Assembly: GCA_963819715.1 (NCBI GenBank)
Contig: CAWFXE010000001.1
Span: 248,001 to 312,000, forward strand
Length of the DNA: 64,000 nucleotides
Direction: 5' to 3'
Source: DASUPK01 sp963819715
GTDB taxonomy: Bacteria; Actinomycetota; Thermoleophilia; Solirubrobacterales; 70-9
Made by a program: the position numbers and the translations under genes. This document shows, one piece after another, positions 15,978 to 24,469 of this stretch (within the stretch, counting starts at the first letter, position 1; each line of letters starts with the position of its first letter). The notes beneath the pieces were generated by a model that was not told where the DNA came from, did not search any database, and worked only from the letters and a program-made list of their open reading frames with translations.

Positions 15978-17554
15978 TTCAGTTCCTCCACGGCCGCCCG
16001 GACCCTATCCGGCTCGACCTGCTGGCCCCAGCGCGGCTGACCCGGCTCGGAGAGGAGCACGAACCCGAGCCCCTCCCGGCTCTGCTTCTTGTCGCGCTGC
16101 ATTGCGTCGAGCACGTCGCCGGCGCTCACGGAGGGATCGAGTGAGATGGGTAGCCCGTGGGAGGCGAGCAGCCCCTCCACCTCGTTGCGCAGGCCATCGG
16201 CGCCGGAGAGACGAAGCGCCGCCAGCAGGCCGAGGCCGACAGCCTCGCCGTGGCGGTAGCGCCGGTAGCCGGTCACGGCCTCGATGGCGTGCCCGACCGT
16301 ATGCCCGAGGTTGAGCACCATCCGGCGCCCCGAGTCCCTCTCATCCGACGCGACGACCTCGACCTTGGTCCTCGCGCAATCGAAGATCACGTCGGTCAGC
16401 CCCGCCGGATCCAGGTCCCGGATGCCGCGGACCCGCGACCACAGCTCATCGCCTGCGATCAGCGCCGTCTTCACCACCTCGACGAATCCTGCGGCGAGCT
16501 CCTCCCGGGGAAGCGTCGCCAGGGTCGCGGGGTCGGCCAGGACCGCGATCGGCATGTGGTACGCGCCTACATAGTTCTTTGCGTCTGGGAGGTCGACCCC
16601 GGTCTTGCCGCCGTAGGCCGAGTCGACCTGGGCGACCAGTGTGGTCGGCGCCTGGACGAGCGCGATCCCCCGCTGGTAGGTCGCGGCGCAGAAGCCGGCG
16701 AGATCTCCGACCACCCCGCCCCCGAAGGCGAGCACGCAGTCGTCGCGGTTGGCCCCGGCCGATGAAAGCTCGCCGAGGATCCTCTCCGCCTCCGCGATGG
16801 TCTTCGAAGTCTCAGCGCCCTGAACGCCGATGGTCGCCTCGGCGCGGGGCAACCGTGCCCGCTGATGCCTCAGCGCCTCGTCATCGGCGACGCAGAACGT
16901 CCGTGCAGGCAGCGCTTCCGGCAGCGCCTCGCGCGCATCGTCCAGCAACCCGATCGCGCCCTCTCCGACGGCTGCCGGGTAGGAACCGCTCTCCGACTCG
17001 GCCCAGATCATGCGAACGCCGGGGGTTCCCTGCATCGCGGCCAGCCAGGGGGCCGCCGACTCGGCCGCGTCCCGCGCTGCGGAGGGCAGGATCACGCGGG
17101 CGAGGGACTCGTAGATCGGCCGGCGGTCGGCGAACCGGTCGAAGAACTCCTGCCTGTTCGCGGCCAGCGGCCGGTCCGATCCTGAGGCCCGCTCCCACGC
17201 GATCTCCTCGTCGACGTCGCACCAGACCGGCAGGTGCTCGCCGAGCCCCCGGCGGACCGCCTCACTCTCGATCGATCCGCCGCCGAGAGCGACAACGGAC
17301 GAGGGGCCGCCGACCTGACCGGCCAGCGCGTCCAGCACGGAAACGACGAGCCGTTCCTCACGACGCCTGAACTCGACCTCCCCCTCGCGCTCGAAGAATG
17401 CTGCGATCGGCTCGCCGAGCTCGTTCTCGAGCAGCTCGTCGGTGTCGATCACCCCGAGGTCGAGCCGCTCGGCGACGGCCTGGGCCGCCCGCGTCTTGCC
17501 AGCCGCCATGAAGCCGATGAAGACGAGCCCTCTGTGGGCGGCTAGCGCCGCCAT
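15974..17554 (-). CDS. aroKB: Bifunctional shikimate kinase / 3-dehydroquinate synthase (AroK-AroB fusion)
   Basis: 526 residues. Residues 1-165 are shikimate kinase: P-loop GFMAAGKT (Ala where many have Gly), IDTDELLE, and FRRREERLV with the shikimate-binding Arg. Residues from about 170 to the end are 3-dehydroquinate synthase: FGGGVVGDLAGFCAATYQRG, VDSAYGGKTGVDLPDAKN, and the metal site GHTVGHAIE plus RHGEAVGLG. One polypeptide therefore carries steps 2 and 5 of the shikimate pathway, while aroQ, aroC and aroE nearby supply steps 3, 7 and 4. It overlaps aroC by 13 bases. Confidence 0.95.
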   Translation of the reverse strand: MAALAAHRGLVFIGFMAAGKTRAAQAVAERLDLGVIDTDELLENELGEPIAAFFEREGEVEFRRREERLVVSVLDALAGQVGGPSSVVALGGGSIESEAVRRGLGEHLPVWCDVDEEIAWERASGSDRPLAANRQEFFDRFADRRPIYESLARVILPSAARDAAESAAPWLAAMQGTPGVRMIWAESESGSYPAAVGEGAIGLLDDAREALPEALPARTFCVADDEALRHQRARLPRAEATIGVQGAETSKTIAEAERILGELSSAGANRDDCVLAFGGGVVGDLAGFCAATYQRGIALVQAPTTLVAQVDSAYGGKTGVDLPDAKNYVGAYHMPIAVLADPATLATLPREELAAGFVEVVKTALIAGDELWSRVRGIRDLDPAGLTDVIFDCARTKVEVVASDERDSGRRMVLNLGHTVGHAIEAVTGYRRYRHGEAVGLGLLAALRLSGADGLRNEVEGLLASHGLPISLDPSVSAGDVLDAMQRDKKQSREGLGFVLLSEPGQPRWGQQVEPDRVRAAVEELK

Positions 17555-18705
17555 CCGATGCGCTCCTTGTAAGCCCCGAGCGCCGCGAGCACGTCATCGA
17601 TGTGGTCCCCGCCGAATTTCTCCCGGTAGGCCCCGGCCAGGACGAGTGCGACCATCGCCTCCGCTACGACTGCGGCGGCCGGAACCACCGTGGAGTCGGT
17701 TCGCTCCCTCATCGCCTGCGCCGGCTCCTTCGTCTCGGTGTCGACGGAGCGGAGCGGCTGGGTCATCGTCGAGATCGGCTTGATGGCGGCCTGCACCACG
17801 AGCGGCTCTCCGTTGGTCATGCCGCCCTCGAGGCCGCCGGCCCGGTTCGTCTCGCGGTACCAGCCGCGGTCCTCAGACCAGAAGATCTCGTCGTGCGCCT
17901 CGGAACCCGGCTTGCCGGCGACGTCCCAGGCCTCACCGAGCGAGACTCCCTTGATCGACTGGATCGAGCAGACGGCCTGCGCGAGCCGGCCGTCGAGCTT
18001 CTCGCTCCAGGAGACGTGAGAGCCGATCCCCGGCACGAGCCCGAAGGCCCGCACCTCGAACTTGCCGCCGAGTGACTCGTTCTCCTTCCGCAGGCGGTCG
18101 ATCTCGGCGACCATCGTCTCCGAGGCATCGGCGTCCAGACATCGCACCGGTGAGTCATCGACGCCCTCGAAGTCCGCCGGCGAGAGGTCGTCTCGCTCGG
18201 GCGCCGAGACCGACGCGATCTGGATCACGTGGCTGAAGACGCTCACCCCCACGGCGGAGAGAAATCCCTTCGCGATCGTGCCCGCGGCGACTCGCGCGGC
18301 GGTCTCGCGAGCGCTGGCGCGCTCCAGCACGTTGCGCACGTCGGTGAAGCCGAACTTCTGCAGGCCAGCGAGGTCCGCGTGCCCGGGCCGCGGCAGGTGG
18401 GACTCCTCGATCTCCGCCTCGACGGGCCAGGGGTTCATCCGCTCGTCCCAGTTCGGGTAGTCGCGGTTGGCGACCAGAACGGCGATCGGGCTGCCGAGGG
18501 TGCGGCCGTGGCGAACCCCCGAGCGGATCTCGACCGTGTCGGACTCGATCTTCATGCGGCCGCCGCGGCCATGGCCGAGCTGGCGCCTCGCCATGTCGCC
18601 ATCGAGGGCCTCGCGATCGAGCTCGAGGCCTGCGGGCAGGCCCTCGACGATCGCGACCAGGCCGGGTCCGTGGGACTCGCCCGCCGTTGTGAACCTCAAA
18701 GTCAC
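17542..18705 (-). CDS. aroC: Chorismate synthase
   Basis: 387 residues. It uses reduced FMN to convert EPSP to chorismate. Signatures are clear: GESHGPGL at the N-terminus, ARRQLGHGRGGRMKIE, RPGHADLAGLQKFG, and ASARETAARVAAG. The C-terminal MRERTDSTVVPAAAVVAEAM closes the FMN site. First gene of the tightly overlapping aroC-aroKB-aroQ-pepP run; 39 bases separate it from the prepilin peptidase gene upstream on the same strand. A longer alternative frame in this region is a shadow. Confidence 0.96.
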   Translation of the reverse strand: MTLRFTTAGESHGPGLVAIVEGLPAGLELDREALDGDMARRQLGHGRGGRMKIESDTVEIRSGVRHGRTLGSPIAVLVANRDYPNWDERMNPWPVEAEIEESHLPRPGHADLAGLQKFGFTDVRNVLERASARETAARVAAGTIAKGFLSAVGVSVFSHVIQIASVSAPERDDLSPADFEGVDDSPVRCLDADASETMVAEIDRLRKENESLGGKFEVRAFGLVPGIGSHVSWSEKLDGRLAQAVCSIQSIKGVSLGEAWDVAGKPGSEAHDEIFWSEDRGWYRETNRAGGLEGGMTNGEPLVVQAAIKPISTMTQPLRSVDTETKEPAQAMRERTDSTVVPAAAVVAEAMVALVLAGAYREKFGGDHIDDVLAALGAYKERIGWRR

Positions 18706-18744
18706 GCGCCGCAGCGTAGATGGAGCGGCCCCGCGGCCTCGGTC

Positions 18745-19179
18745 TCAGGATTGCGCGACGAGCGCGGCCAGGGCGCCGAGGGCCAGGAACGGGGCAAACG
18801 GGATGGTGCTGCTCCGCGCTGACCAGCCGTGGCGGGCCAGCAAGATCAGCCCCGCGATCGAGCCCGCGGCGAAGGCGACGAGCATCGCCTCCACCACCCG
18901 TGCGCCCAGGTAGACGCCGAGCACTCCGGCCAGCTTCACGTCCCCGAGGCCCATCCCGTCTGGCCGGATCAGCGCCGCGGCGAGGAGGAATCCGCCCGCG
19001 GCGAGCCCCGCCACGATCCGGCCGGGCAGAGCATCCGGATCCGAGAGCAGACAGACCGGCAGGGCGATCGCCAGTCCCGCGAGCAACGCCCCATCGGGAA
19101 CGAGGCGCGATCGCAGGTCGCTGACCGTGACAACGCCCAGCAGGGCGACGAGGGAGGCGTCGAGCACCGCGGCGGCCAT
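18745..19179 (-). CDS. Minimal A24 prepilin peptidase
   Basis: 144 residues, five to six membrane segments. The two catalytic aspartates are visible in VSDLRSRLVPD (residue 21 region) and GMGLGDVKLAG. The N-terminal methyltransferase domain of full-length PilD is absent, so this is the short peptidase-only form. It would cleave type IV pilin-like leader peptides at the membrane. No pilin gene is in the window. Gene order aroC next to a prepilin peptidase is seen in other Actinobacteria (from general knowledge). Confidence 0.87.
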   Translation of the reverse strand: MAAAVLDASLVALLGVVTVSDLRSRLVPDGALLAGLAIALPVCLLSDPDALPGRIVAGLAAGGFLLAAALIRPDGMGLGDVKLAGVLGVYLGARVVEAMLVAFAAGSIAGLILLARHGWSARSSTIPFAPFLALGALAALVAQS

Positions 19180-19217
19180 ATCGTTGAGAGCCCCGTGAGC
19201 CCCGACCTCTCCCCCTG

Positions 19218-19763
19218 ATGGCGGCCCGCCGCCTGCTGATCGTGATGCTGGTCCTACTGGGGCTCTCCACTCTGGCGGCCGCGCTGGTGCCGCAGCACTC
19301 CCTGCGGGACACCACCACTGGGAGCACGACGACGACGCAGCCGACCGAGAGCACCACGACGTCGTCCGCTCCCGCCGGCCGATCCCTGAGCGCCGTGATC
19401 ACGGTCGGCGGCAGGAAGATCCCGGTCGTGGCGGGACCGGTCTGCCGCAAGCACGAGCCCAAGTGCCAGCCCTCCATACACGTCGGTGACCAGATCTCGC
19501 TTCAGGTCCTCTCGAGGAAGAAGCAGGCGGCCCTCGAGATCCCGAGCTTCGGTCTCTTCGGCATCGCCAGCTCGAACGCCCCCGCCTTTTTCGACCTCCT
19601 TCCCCAGGAGGTGGGGAAGATCGGCATCCTGTTCAGCTCGTCCCGCAAGGTCGCCGCGCGAATCGACGTCCTCTCCGTCAAGGCGGCGAAGGCGGAGAGC
19701 AGCCAGATGAACAAGGAGCGGGCCGCTAAGTCTCGAGCTCGCGCGGGATCAGGTCCAGCTTGA
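19218..19763 (+). CDS. Membrane-anchored secreted protein, unknown
   Basis: 181 residues: an N-terminal signal/anchor (RRLLIVMLVLLGLSTLAAALV), a Thr/Ser-rich linker (residues 30-55), and a compact domain with two Cys in GPVCRKHEPKCQPS, perhaps a disulphide. The tail is basic (KERAAKSRARAG). It resembles uncharacterised beta-sandwich proteins, but I recognise no family. It is divergent from the prepilin peptidase gene (38-base gap), and its last 38 bases overlap the convergent protease gene. Confidence 0.75.
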   Translation: MAARRLLIVMLVLLGLSTLAAALVPQHSLRDTTTGSTTTTQPTESTTTSSAPAGRSLSAVITVGGRKIPVVAGPVCRKHEPKCQPSIHVGDQISLQVLSRKKQAALEIPSFGLFGIASSNAPAFFDLLPQEVGKIGILFSSSRKVAARIDVLSVKAAKAESSQMNKERAAKSRARAGSGPA

Positions 19764-20751
19764 GAAAGCTGCCGTCGCGGAAGATCTGAAGCTCGACTCC
19801 CTGACCGATTCGCTCAGCCACCATCAGGCGCTGGAGATCACCGACGTCGGCCATCGGCTCACCGTCGACCTCGACGATCAGGTCCTCGGCGCGAAGGCCC
19901 GCGCGAGCGGCTGGGCTCCCGGAGACGACCTCGACGACCTCGATGCCCTTGCCGCGGCCGAGCCGGGAGGCGATCTTCGGTGGCAGCGGCCTGGAGCCGC
20001 CGACGATCCCGATGTAGGCCCGGCGCACGCGGCCCTCCTTCATCAGGGCCGAGATGATCTTCCTGGTCCCCTCGTTGATCGGCACGGCGAGGCCGAGGCC
20101 GATGCCGGCGACGGCGGTGTTGACCCCGACCACGCGGCTGAGCCCATCCGACAGCGCCCCGCCGGAGTTCCCGGGATTGAGCGCGGCGTCGGTCTGGATG
20201 ACGTTCTCCACCAGTCGGCCGGCGGACCCGGACCGGGTCGGGAGCGACCGGCCCAGCGCGGAGACCACGCCCGCGGTCACGGTCCCAGCCAGCCCCATCG
20301 GGCTGCCGATGGCGACCACGAGCTGGCCGACCCGCAGCTCGTCGGCGTCGCCCAATTGGGCGGGCGAGAGGTCCCGCGCCTCGGCCCGGACCACCGCGAG
20401 GTCCGAAAGCGGATCGGCCCCGACGACATCGGCCCGAAGCTCGCGGCCGTCGGAGAAGGAGGCGTTCAACCGATGTCCCCCGGCCACGACGTGAGCGGAG
20501 GTGAGCATGTAGCCGTCGGAGGAGATCGCGACACCGGAGCCGGCGCCCTCGGCTCGCCCTCGCCGGGTGCGCCGCGAGACGGCCAGGTGCGCGACCGAGG
20601 GGGTCAGCCTCTCGGCCACGCCGGAGACCGTTCGCGAATACGCATCGAACGCGTCGGCGTCGGGGAGCCGCTCGCGTGGAGACGAGGGAATGCCGTTGGC
20701 GACCCCGTCGATCAACTTCAGGCCGCCCGAGATGAGCTTGAGCCTGGGCAC
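19726..20751 (-). CDS. HtrA/DegP-like S1C serine protease with PDZ domain
   Basis: 341 residues. The triad is seen as His87 (TSAHVV), Asp117 (DLAVV) and Ser196 (NPGNSGGAL); a PDZ domain follows from about residue 240 (GIEVVEVVSGSPAARAGLRAEDLI). No signal peptide or membrane segment is visible, unlike most HtrA proteins, so it may act in the cytoplasm or use a non-classical route. It probably degrades or chaperones misfolded proteins. It lies between aroE and the aroC block and interrupts the shikimate cluster. Confidence 0.92.
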   Translation of the reverse strand: MPRLKLISGGLKLIDGVANGIPSSPRERLPDADAFDAYSRTVSGVAERLTPSVAHLAVSRRTRRGRAEGAGSGVAISSDGYMLTSAHVVAGGHRLNASFSDGRELRADVVGADPLSDLAVVRAEARDLSPAQLGDADELRVGQLVVAIGSPMGLAGTVTAGVVSALGRSLPTRSGSAGRLVENVIQTDAALNPGNSGGALSDGLSRVVGVNTAVAGIGLGLAVPINEGTRKIISALMKEGRVRRAYIGIVGGSRPLPPKIASRLGRGKGIEVVEVVSGSPAARAGLRAEDLIVEVDGEPMADVGDLQRLMVAERIGQGVELQIFRDGSFLKLDLIPRELET

Positions 20752-20781
20752 TAACGAAAAATTAGCAGGGCGCCTTCGCGG

Positions 20782-21585
20782 TCAATCACGCGCTGCGTCG
20801 CGCATCACGTCCAGCGGCGGCTCCATCCCGGTCCAGATCCGGAGCGAGTCGGCGCCCTGTCGGACGAGAATCTCGAGGCCGTCGATGCCCGTCGCGCCTC
20901 GCTGCCGGGCCGCCGCGACCAGCTTGCTCTCCCCTCCGGCGTAGACGAGATCGACCAGGACAAGCTCCGGGCCGAATCGCTCGCGGTCCAGGGGAAGGTG
21001 CTCGAAGGGGTCCTCGCCCTTCATCCCGATCGCGGTGCAGTTGAGGATCAGTTCGAAGTCCCCCGCCCGAGCCTCGTCCGCGCCGACCACCTGCAACTCG
21101 CCGTCGAGCTCCGCCACCAGCTCCCGGGCTCGCTCCTGAGTCCGGTTCCAGACCCAGACCGACGCGCCCTGGCCCGCCAGCGCCCAGGCGGCTGCCCTCG
21201 CCGAGCCACCCGCGCCGAGCACCAATGCGGGCCTGCCGTCCACCGGCCCGGGGAGGGCCGCGAGCAGGCCACTCGCGTCGGTGTTGTCAGCCCGGATCCG
21301 TCCGTCCGTGAAGCGCAGTGTGTTGGCGGCGCCGATCTCCTTCGCGGCGTCCGAGGCCTCGTCAGCGATCGCGAGGGCCGTCTCCTTGTGAGGGATGGTC
21401 ACGTTGACGCCGACGTAGCCGTCGGCGGGCAGCCCCCGCGTCCGCTCGCCGAACTCCGCCGGATCGATGTCGATCGCCTCGTAGCTCCACTCGCCGCCGA
21501 GGCCGAGGGCCTCGAGCGCCGCCGTCTGCATCGCCGGCGAGCGAGAGTGCGAAACCGGATGCCCGAGCACCGCGAGCCGGTTCAC
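20782..21585 (-). CDS. aroE: Shikimate dehydrogenase
   Basis: 267 residues. It reduces 3-dehydroshikimate with NADPH. The N-terminal substrate site has GHPVSHSRSPAMQ, NVTIPHKE with the catalytic Lys, and ADNTDASG with the paired Asp. The nucleotide-binding domain has VLGAGGSARAAAWAL and VWNRTQERA. It follows mltG by 7 bases on the minus strand, in the common order ruvX-mltG-aroE. Confidence 0.95.
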   Translation of the reverse strand: MNRLAVLGHPVSHSRSPAMQTAALEALGLGGEWSYEAIDIDPAEFGERTRGLPADGYVGVNVTIPHKETALAIADEASDAAKEIGAANTLRFTDGRIRADNTDASGLLAALPGPVDGRPALVLGAGGSARAAAWALAGQGASVWVWNRTQERARELVAELDGELQVVGADEARAGDFELILNCTAIGMKGEDPFEHLPLDRERFGPELVLVDLVYAGGESKLVAAARQRGATGIDGLEILVRQGADSLRIWTGMEPPLDVMRDAARD

Positions 21586-21592
21586 GCCGAGC

Positions 21593-22993
21593 TCAGCTCC
21601 GGCAGTTGGGCGTCGGGCGACCCGAGTTGGAAGCGGCGACCAGCTGGTTGAACTCGTCCCCGCTGGCGGTGAAGCAGTGGTGGCCCGAGTTGTCGCCGTT
21701 GAGGACGTAGTAGAGGTAGTTCACCTTCGCGGGTCGAGCCGCAGCCTTGATCGCGGCCAGGCCGGGGTTCCCGATCGGCGTCGGAGTGAGGCCGGCGTTG
21801 ATGCGCGTGTTGAACGGGGAGGGAGATTCGAGCTGCGACTGCGTGATGTCCCCCGTGTAGTTGTGGAACTCGAAGCGCGTCGTGGCGTCGATGCCGAGCG
21901 GCATGCCGCGATGGAGGCGGTTGTAGATCACGGCGGCGACGAGCGGCCGCTCTGAGGGGATCTGCACCTCCTTGTCGATCATCGAGGCGATCGTGAGGAC
22001 GTCGTACACCGTCAGGTTCTTCGACTTCGCGTAGGAGAGGTTGACGCCGGCGATGTTCTGCTCGAAGGCCTGCAGCTGCTCCGCGACCAGCTGGTCGACG
22101 TTCGCGCCCGGATCGAGCTGGTACGTCGCCGGGAACAGGAAGCCCTCCAGGGACTTGGGATTCTTCGCGCCGTACTTGTTGGGGTCGAAGCCCTTGAAGC
22201 TCTCACTGGCCGCGAGGTAGTCGCCACTCAGGCCGAGGTCCTTGATCGTGTCTGCGATCTGGACCCGATCCTCGCCCTCCGGGATCGTCACGTTGACCTT
22301 GCCGCCCGACCCGGTCAGCTTGTCGATGGCCGCTCCGTAGCTCATGTTGTGCGCGAGGACGTAGCGGCCCGGCAGGATCTTGTCTGTCTCGCCCGCGAGC
22401 TTCAGGCGCCACTCGAAGAGGGTCCCGTTGGAGACCACGTCGTTGTCCGACAGGAGGCTGGAGACGTCGCTGGCCGTGGCGCCCTCGGGCACACTGACGA
22501 TGACCTCCCCCGAGCCATCCCCCGGATCGAATGGTGGCGGCTGGAAGAACGCGATCAGGAACCAGGCGACGAGCGCGCCGACGAGGATCAGACCCAGGGC
22601 AAGGAAGCGGCGGCGGTGGTAGGTACCCCGAGGGCCCGGAGGTCGAGGATCTCCCCGATCCCGGCCGAGCCGTTCCCTGACGGAACGCCGCGGGGGCTTC
22701 TGGAGGGGCGGCGCGGCTGCGGCGGTTTCGGTTGGCGGTGGCGCAACTGTCTTGCCGGCCCTCGGTCGTTTCGGCGGCTTGGGCGGCTTGGGCGGCTTGG
22801 GAGCCTTCGGCTCCTTGCGGGGCTTCTTCGACTTGCCGCGCCGCTGCTCGCGCTCCCGCCGCCGGCGCTCGCGCTCGAGCGACTCGGGGTCATCGCGTCC
22901 GAACTCGTCGGTGGGCGGCTTCAGTCCGTCGCCCCCGGGCGAGGTGAGGTTCCCCTCCGTGTCGGCGACCCATTCCCCGCGGTCCTCTGTCAC
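21593..22993 (-). CDS. mltG: Endolytic murein transglycosylase MltG
   Basis: 466 residues. A disordered, charged N-terminal cytoplasmic region (1-140) is rich in Lys and Pro (PKPPKPPKPPKRPRAG), then one membrane segment (FLALGLILVGALVAWFLIAFF), a LysM-like region and the YceG domain. The family motif reads ASMIDKEVQIPSERPLVAAVI followed by YNRLHRGMPLGIDAT. It cleaves nascent glycan strands and may set their length. The first codon overlaps ruvX (ATGA). The polyproline run is a likely EF-P target. Confidence 0.93.
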   Translation of the reverse strand: MTEDRGEWVADTEGNLTSPGGDGLKPPTDEFGRDDPESLERERRRREREQRRGKSKKPRKEPKAPKPPKPPKPPKRPRAGKTVAPPPTETAAAAPPLQKPPRRSVRERLGRDRGDPRPPGPRGTYHRRRFLALGLILVGALVAWFLIAFFQPPPFDPGDGSGEVIVSVPEGATASDVSSLLSDNDVVSNGTLFEWRLKLAGETDKILPGRYVLAHNMSYGAAIDKLTGSGGKVNVTIPEGEDRVQIADTIKDLGLSGDYLAASESFKGFDPNKYGAKNPKSLEGFLFPATYQLDPGANVDQLVAEQLQAFEQNIAGVNLSYAKSKNLTVYDVLTIASMIDKEVQIPSERPLVAAVIYNRLHRGMPLGIDATTRFEFHNYTGDITQSQLESPSPFNTRINAGLTPTPIGNPGLAAIKAAARPAKVNYLYYVLNGDNSGHHCFTASGDEFNQLVAASNSGRPTPNCRS

Positions 22994-23373
22994 TTGGCGC
23001 CCCGCTCCAGATAGCTCTCGAGCAGGTGGGCGGCCGCCAGCGAGTCCCGGTCGGCCCGCGCGCCCTCGCGGGCGCTGCGGTTGGCCATCCGCGTGGTGAG
23101 CCGCTCGTCGTAGGTCTCCACCGGCACGTCGAGTGACCCGGCGAGCTCTTCCGCAAACTCCCGGCTGAGGCGGGCCTGCTCGCCCTCCTCGCCGCCGAGC
23201 GTGGTCGGAAGGCCGACGATCACCCGCTCCGCCCCCTCGCGGGCGGCCAGCTCCGCGATCGCTCCCGGATCGGGAGGCTCGACCGTCTCGAGGGGCCGCG
23301 CCAGGGTCCCGGTCGGGTCTGAGATCGCACAGCCGCAGCGGGCGGTGCCGTAATCGAGAGCGAGCACCCGCAA
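22990..23373 (-). CDS. ruvX: Holliday junction resolvase-like RuvX/YqgF
   Basis: 127 residues, close to the usual 135-140. The RNase H-like fold is seen from LALDYGTARCGCAISD, VGLPTTLGGEEG, and the C-terminal DSLAAAHLLESYLE with the catalytic Asp. It acts in rRNA maturation or junction processing. No ATG is available: TTG at 23373 (or GTG at 23367) is the likely start. It lies 4 bases after the dppF-like stop and overlaps mltG by 4, so the transport operon may read through into it. Confidence 0.9.
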   Translation of the reverse strand: MRVLALDYGTARCGCAISDPTGTLARPLETVEPPDPGAIAELAAREGAERVIVGLPTTLGGEEGEQARLSREFAEELAGSLDVPVETYDERLTTRMANRSAREGARADRDSLAAAHLLESYLERGAK

Positions 23374-23377
23374 GAAG

Positions 23378-24466
23378 CTATCGAGTAGCGGCGGCTGTGG
23401 GCTCGGCCCCGGGCAGGCGCTCGCTGGCCGACTCGGGGCTGTCGGAGGCAACTTCGGTCCGCGAGATCTGGCCCTTGTTGACGTTTTGGGGGTGATGGCA
23501 GGCCGCGGCCTGCCCCTCGGTGTACTCCGCGAGCGGCGGCTCGTCCTGGGAGCAGATCTCCGTGGCCCACGGGCAGCGGGTGTGGAACCGGCACGCGGAG
23601 GGCGGGTCGACGGGACTCGGCACGTCACCCTCGAGCACCACGGGCTTCCTCTCGGCGTTCGCCTTCGGGTCCGGGATCGGCACCGCCGAGAGCAGCGCGA
23701 CCGAGTACGGGTGGATCGGCCTCTCGTAGAGCGTCGCCGCCGGCGAGCGCTCGACGATCTTCCCCAGGTACATGACCGCGATCCGATCGGATACGTGGCG
23801 GACGACCCCCAGGTCGTGGGCCACGAAGATGTAGGAGAGGTTGAACTCGTCCTGGAGGTCCTCGAGAAGGTTGATGATCTGGGCCTGGATCGAGACGTCG
23901 AGGGCGGACACGGGCTCGTCGGCGATGATCAGCTTCGGCCGGAGCGCGAGGGCACGGGCGATGCCGATCCGCTGCCGCTGCCCGCCTGAGAACTCGTGCG
24001 GGTAGCGGTTGAAGTGCTCGGGCTGGAGTCCCACCCGCTCCATCAGCTGCTGCACCTCACGGCGGAGCTGCGTTCCCGACGCCAACCCGTGGAGGTCGAT
24101 CGGGTCGCCGATGATCTGCCCCACGCGCTTCCGCGGGTTCAGCGAGGCGTAGGGGTCCTGGAAGATCATCTGGATCTCCCGCCGGATCGGGCGCAGATTC
24201 TTGCGGGAGAGGCCGATCAGTTCCTTGCCCCGGTACTTGACGGAGCCGGCGGTCGGCTCGATGAGCTGGATGATCGTGCGGCACAGGGTCGACTTGCCGC
24301 ACCCGGACTCGCCGACCAGCCCGAGGGTCTCGCCCTCATGGAGGGTGAGGCTGACGTCGTCAACGGCCTTGACGCTCGCCACCTCGCGGTCGAAGACGAT
24401 CCCGGACTTGATCGGGAAGTGCTTGACGAGGTGCTCGACCTCCAGGATCGGATCGCCCTTGGCCAT
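23378..24466 (-). CDS. dppF: Oligopeptide/dipeptide ABC transporter ATPase (DppF/OppF)
   Basis: 362 residues. Walker A GESGCGKST, signature SGGQRQRIGIARALAL, and Walker B LIIADEPVSALD are present. The C-terminal family domain carries four Cys (ACRFHTRCPWATEIC and AAACHHP), the pattern that binds an iron-sulphur cluster in DppD/OppF proteins. It powers peptide import together with dppD. Last gene of the dpp operon; 3 bases separate it from dppD. Confidence 0.94.
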   Translation of the reverse strand: MAKGDPILEVEHLVKHFPIKSGIVFDREVASVKAVDDVSLTLHEGETLGLVGESGCGKSTLCRTIIQLIEPTAGSVKYRGKELIGLSRKNLRPIRREIQMIFQDPYASLNPRKRVGQIIGDPIDLHGLASGTQLRREVQQLMERVGLQPEHFNRYPHEFSGGQRQRIGIARALALRPKLIIADEPVSALDVSIQAQIINLLEDLQDEFNLSYIFVAHDLGVVRHVSDRIAVMYLGKIVERSPAATLYERPIHPYSVALLSAVPIPDPKANAERKPVVLEGDVPSPVDPPSACRFHTRCPWATEICSQDEPPLAEYTEGQAAACHHPQNVNKGQISRTEVASDSPESASERLPGAEPTAAATR

Positions 24467-24469
24467 AGT

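Noticed and set aside
18155..19477. 440-residue minus-strand frame over aroC and the prepilin peptidase
   Set aside because: Arg-rich low-complexity translation that overlaps two well-supported genes in another frame.
21593..22993. Loss of the catalytic Glu in MltG (DKEV where E. coli has EKET)
   Set aside because: Comparison from memory with actinobacterial MltG suggests the second Glu of the motif is the conserved one, and it is present.
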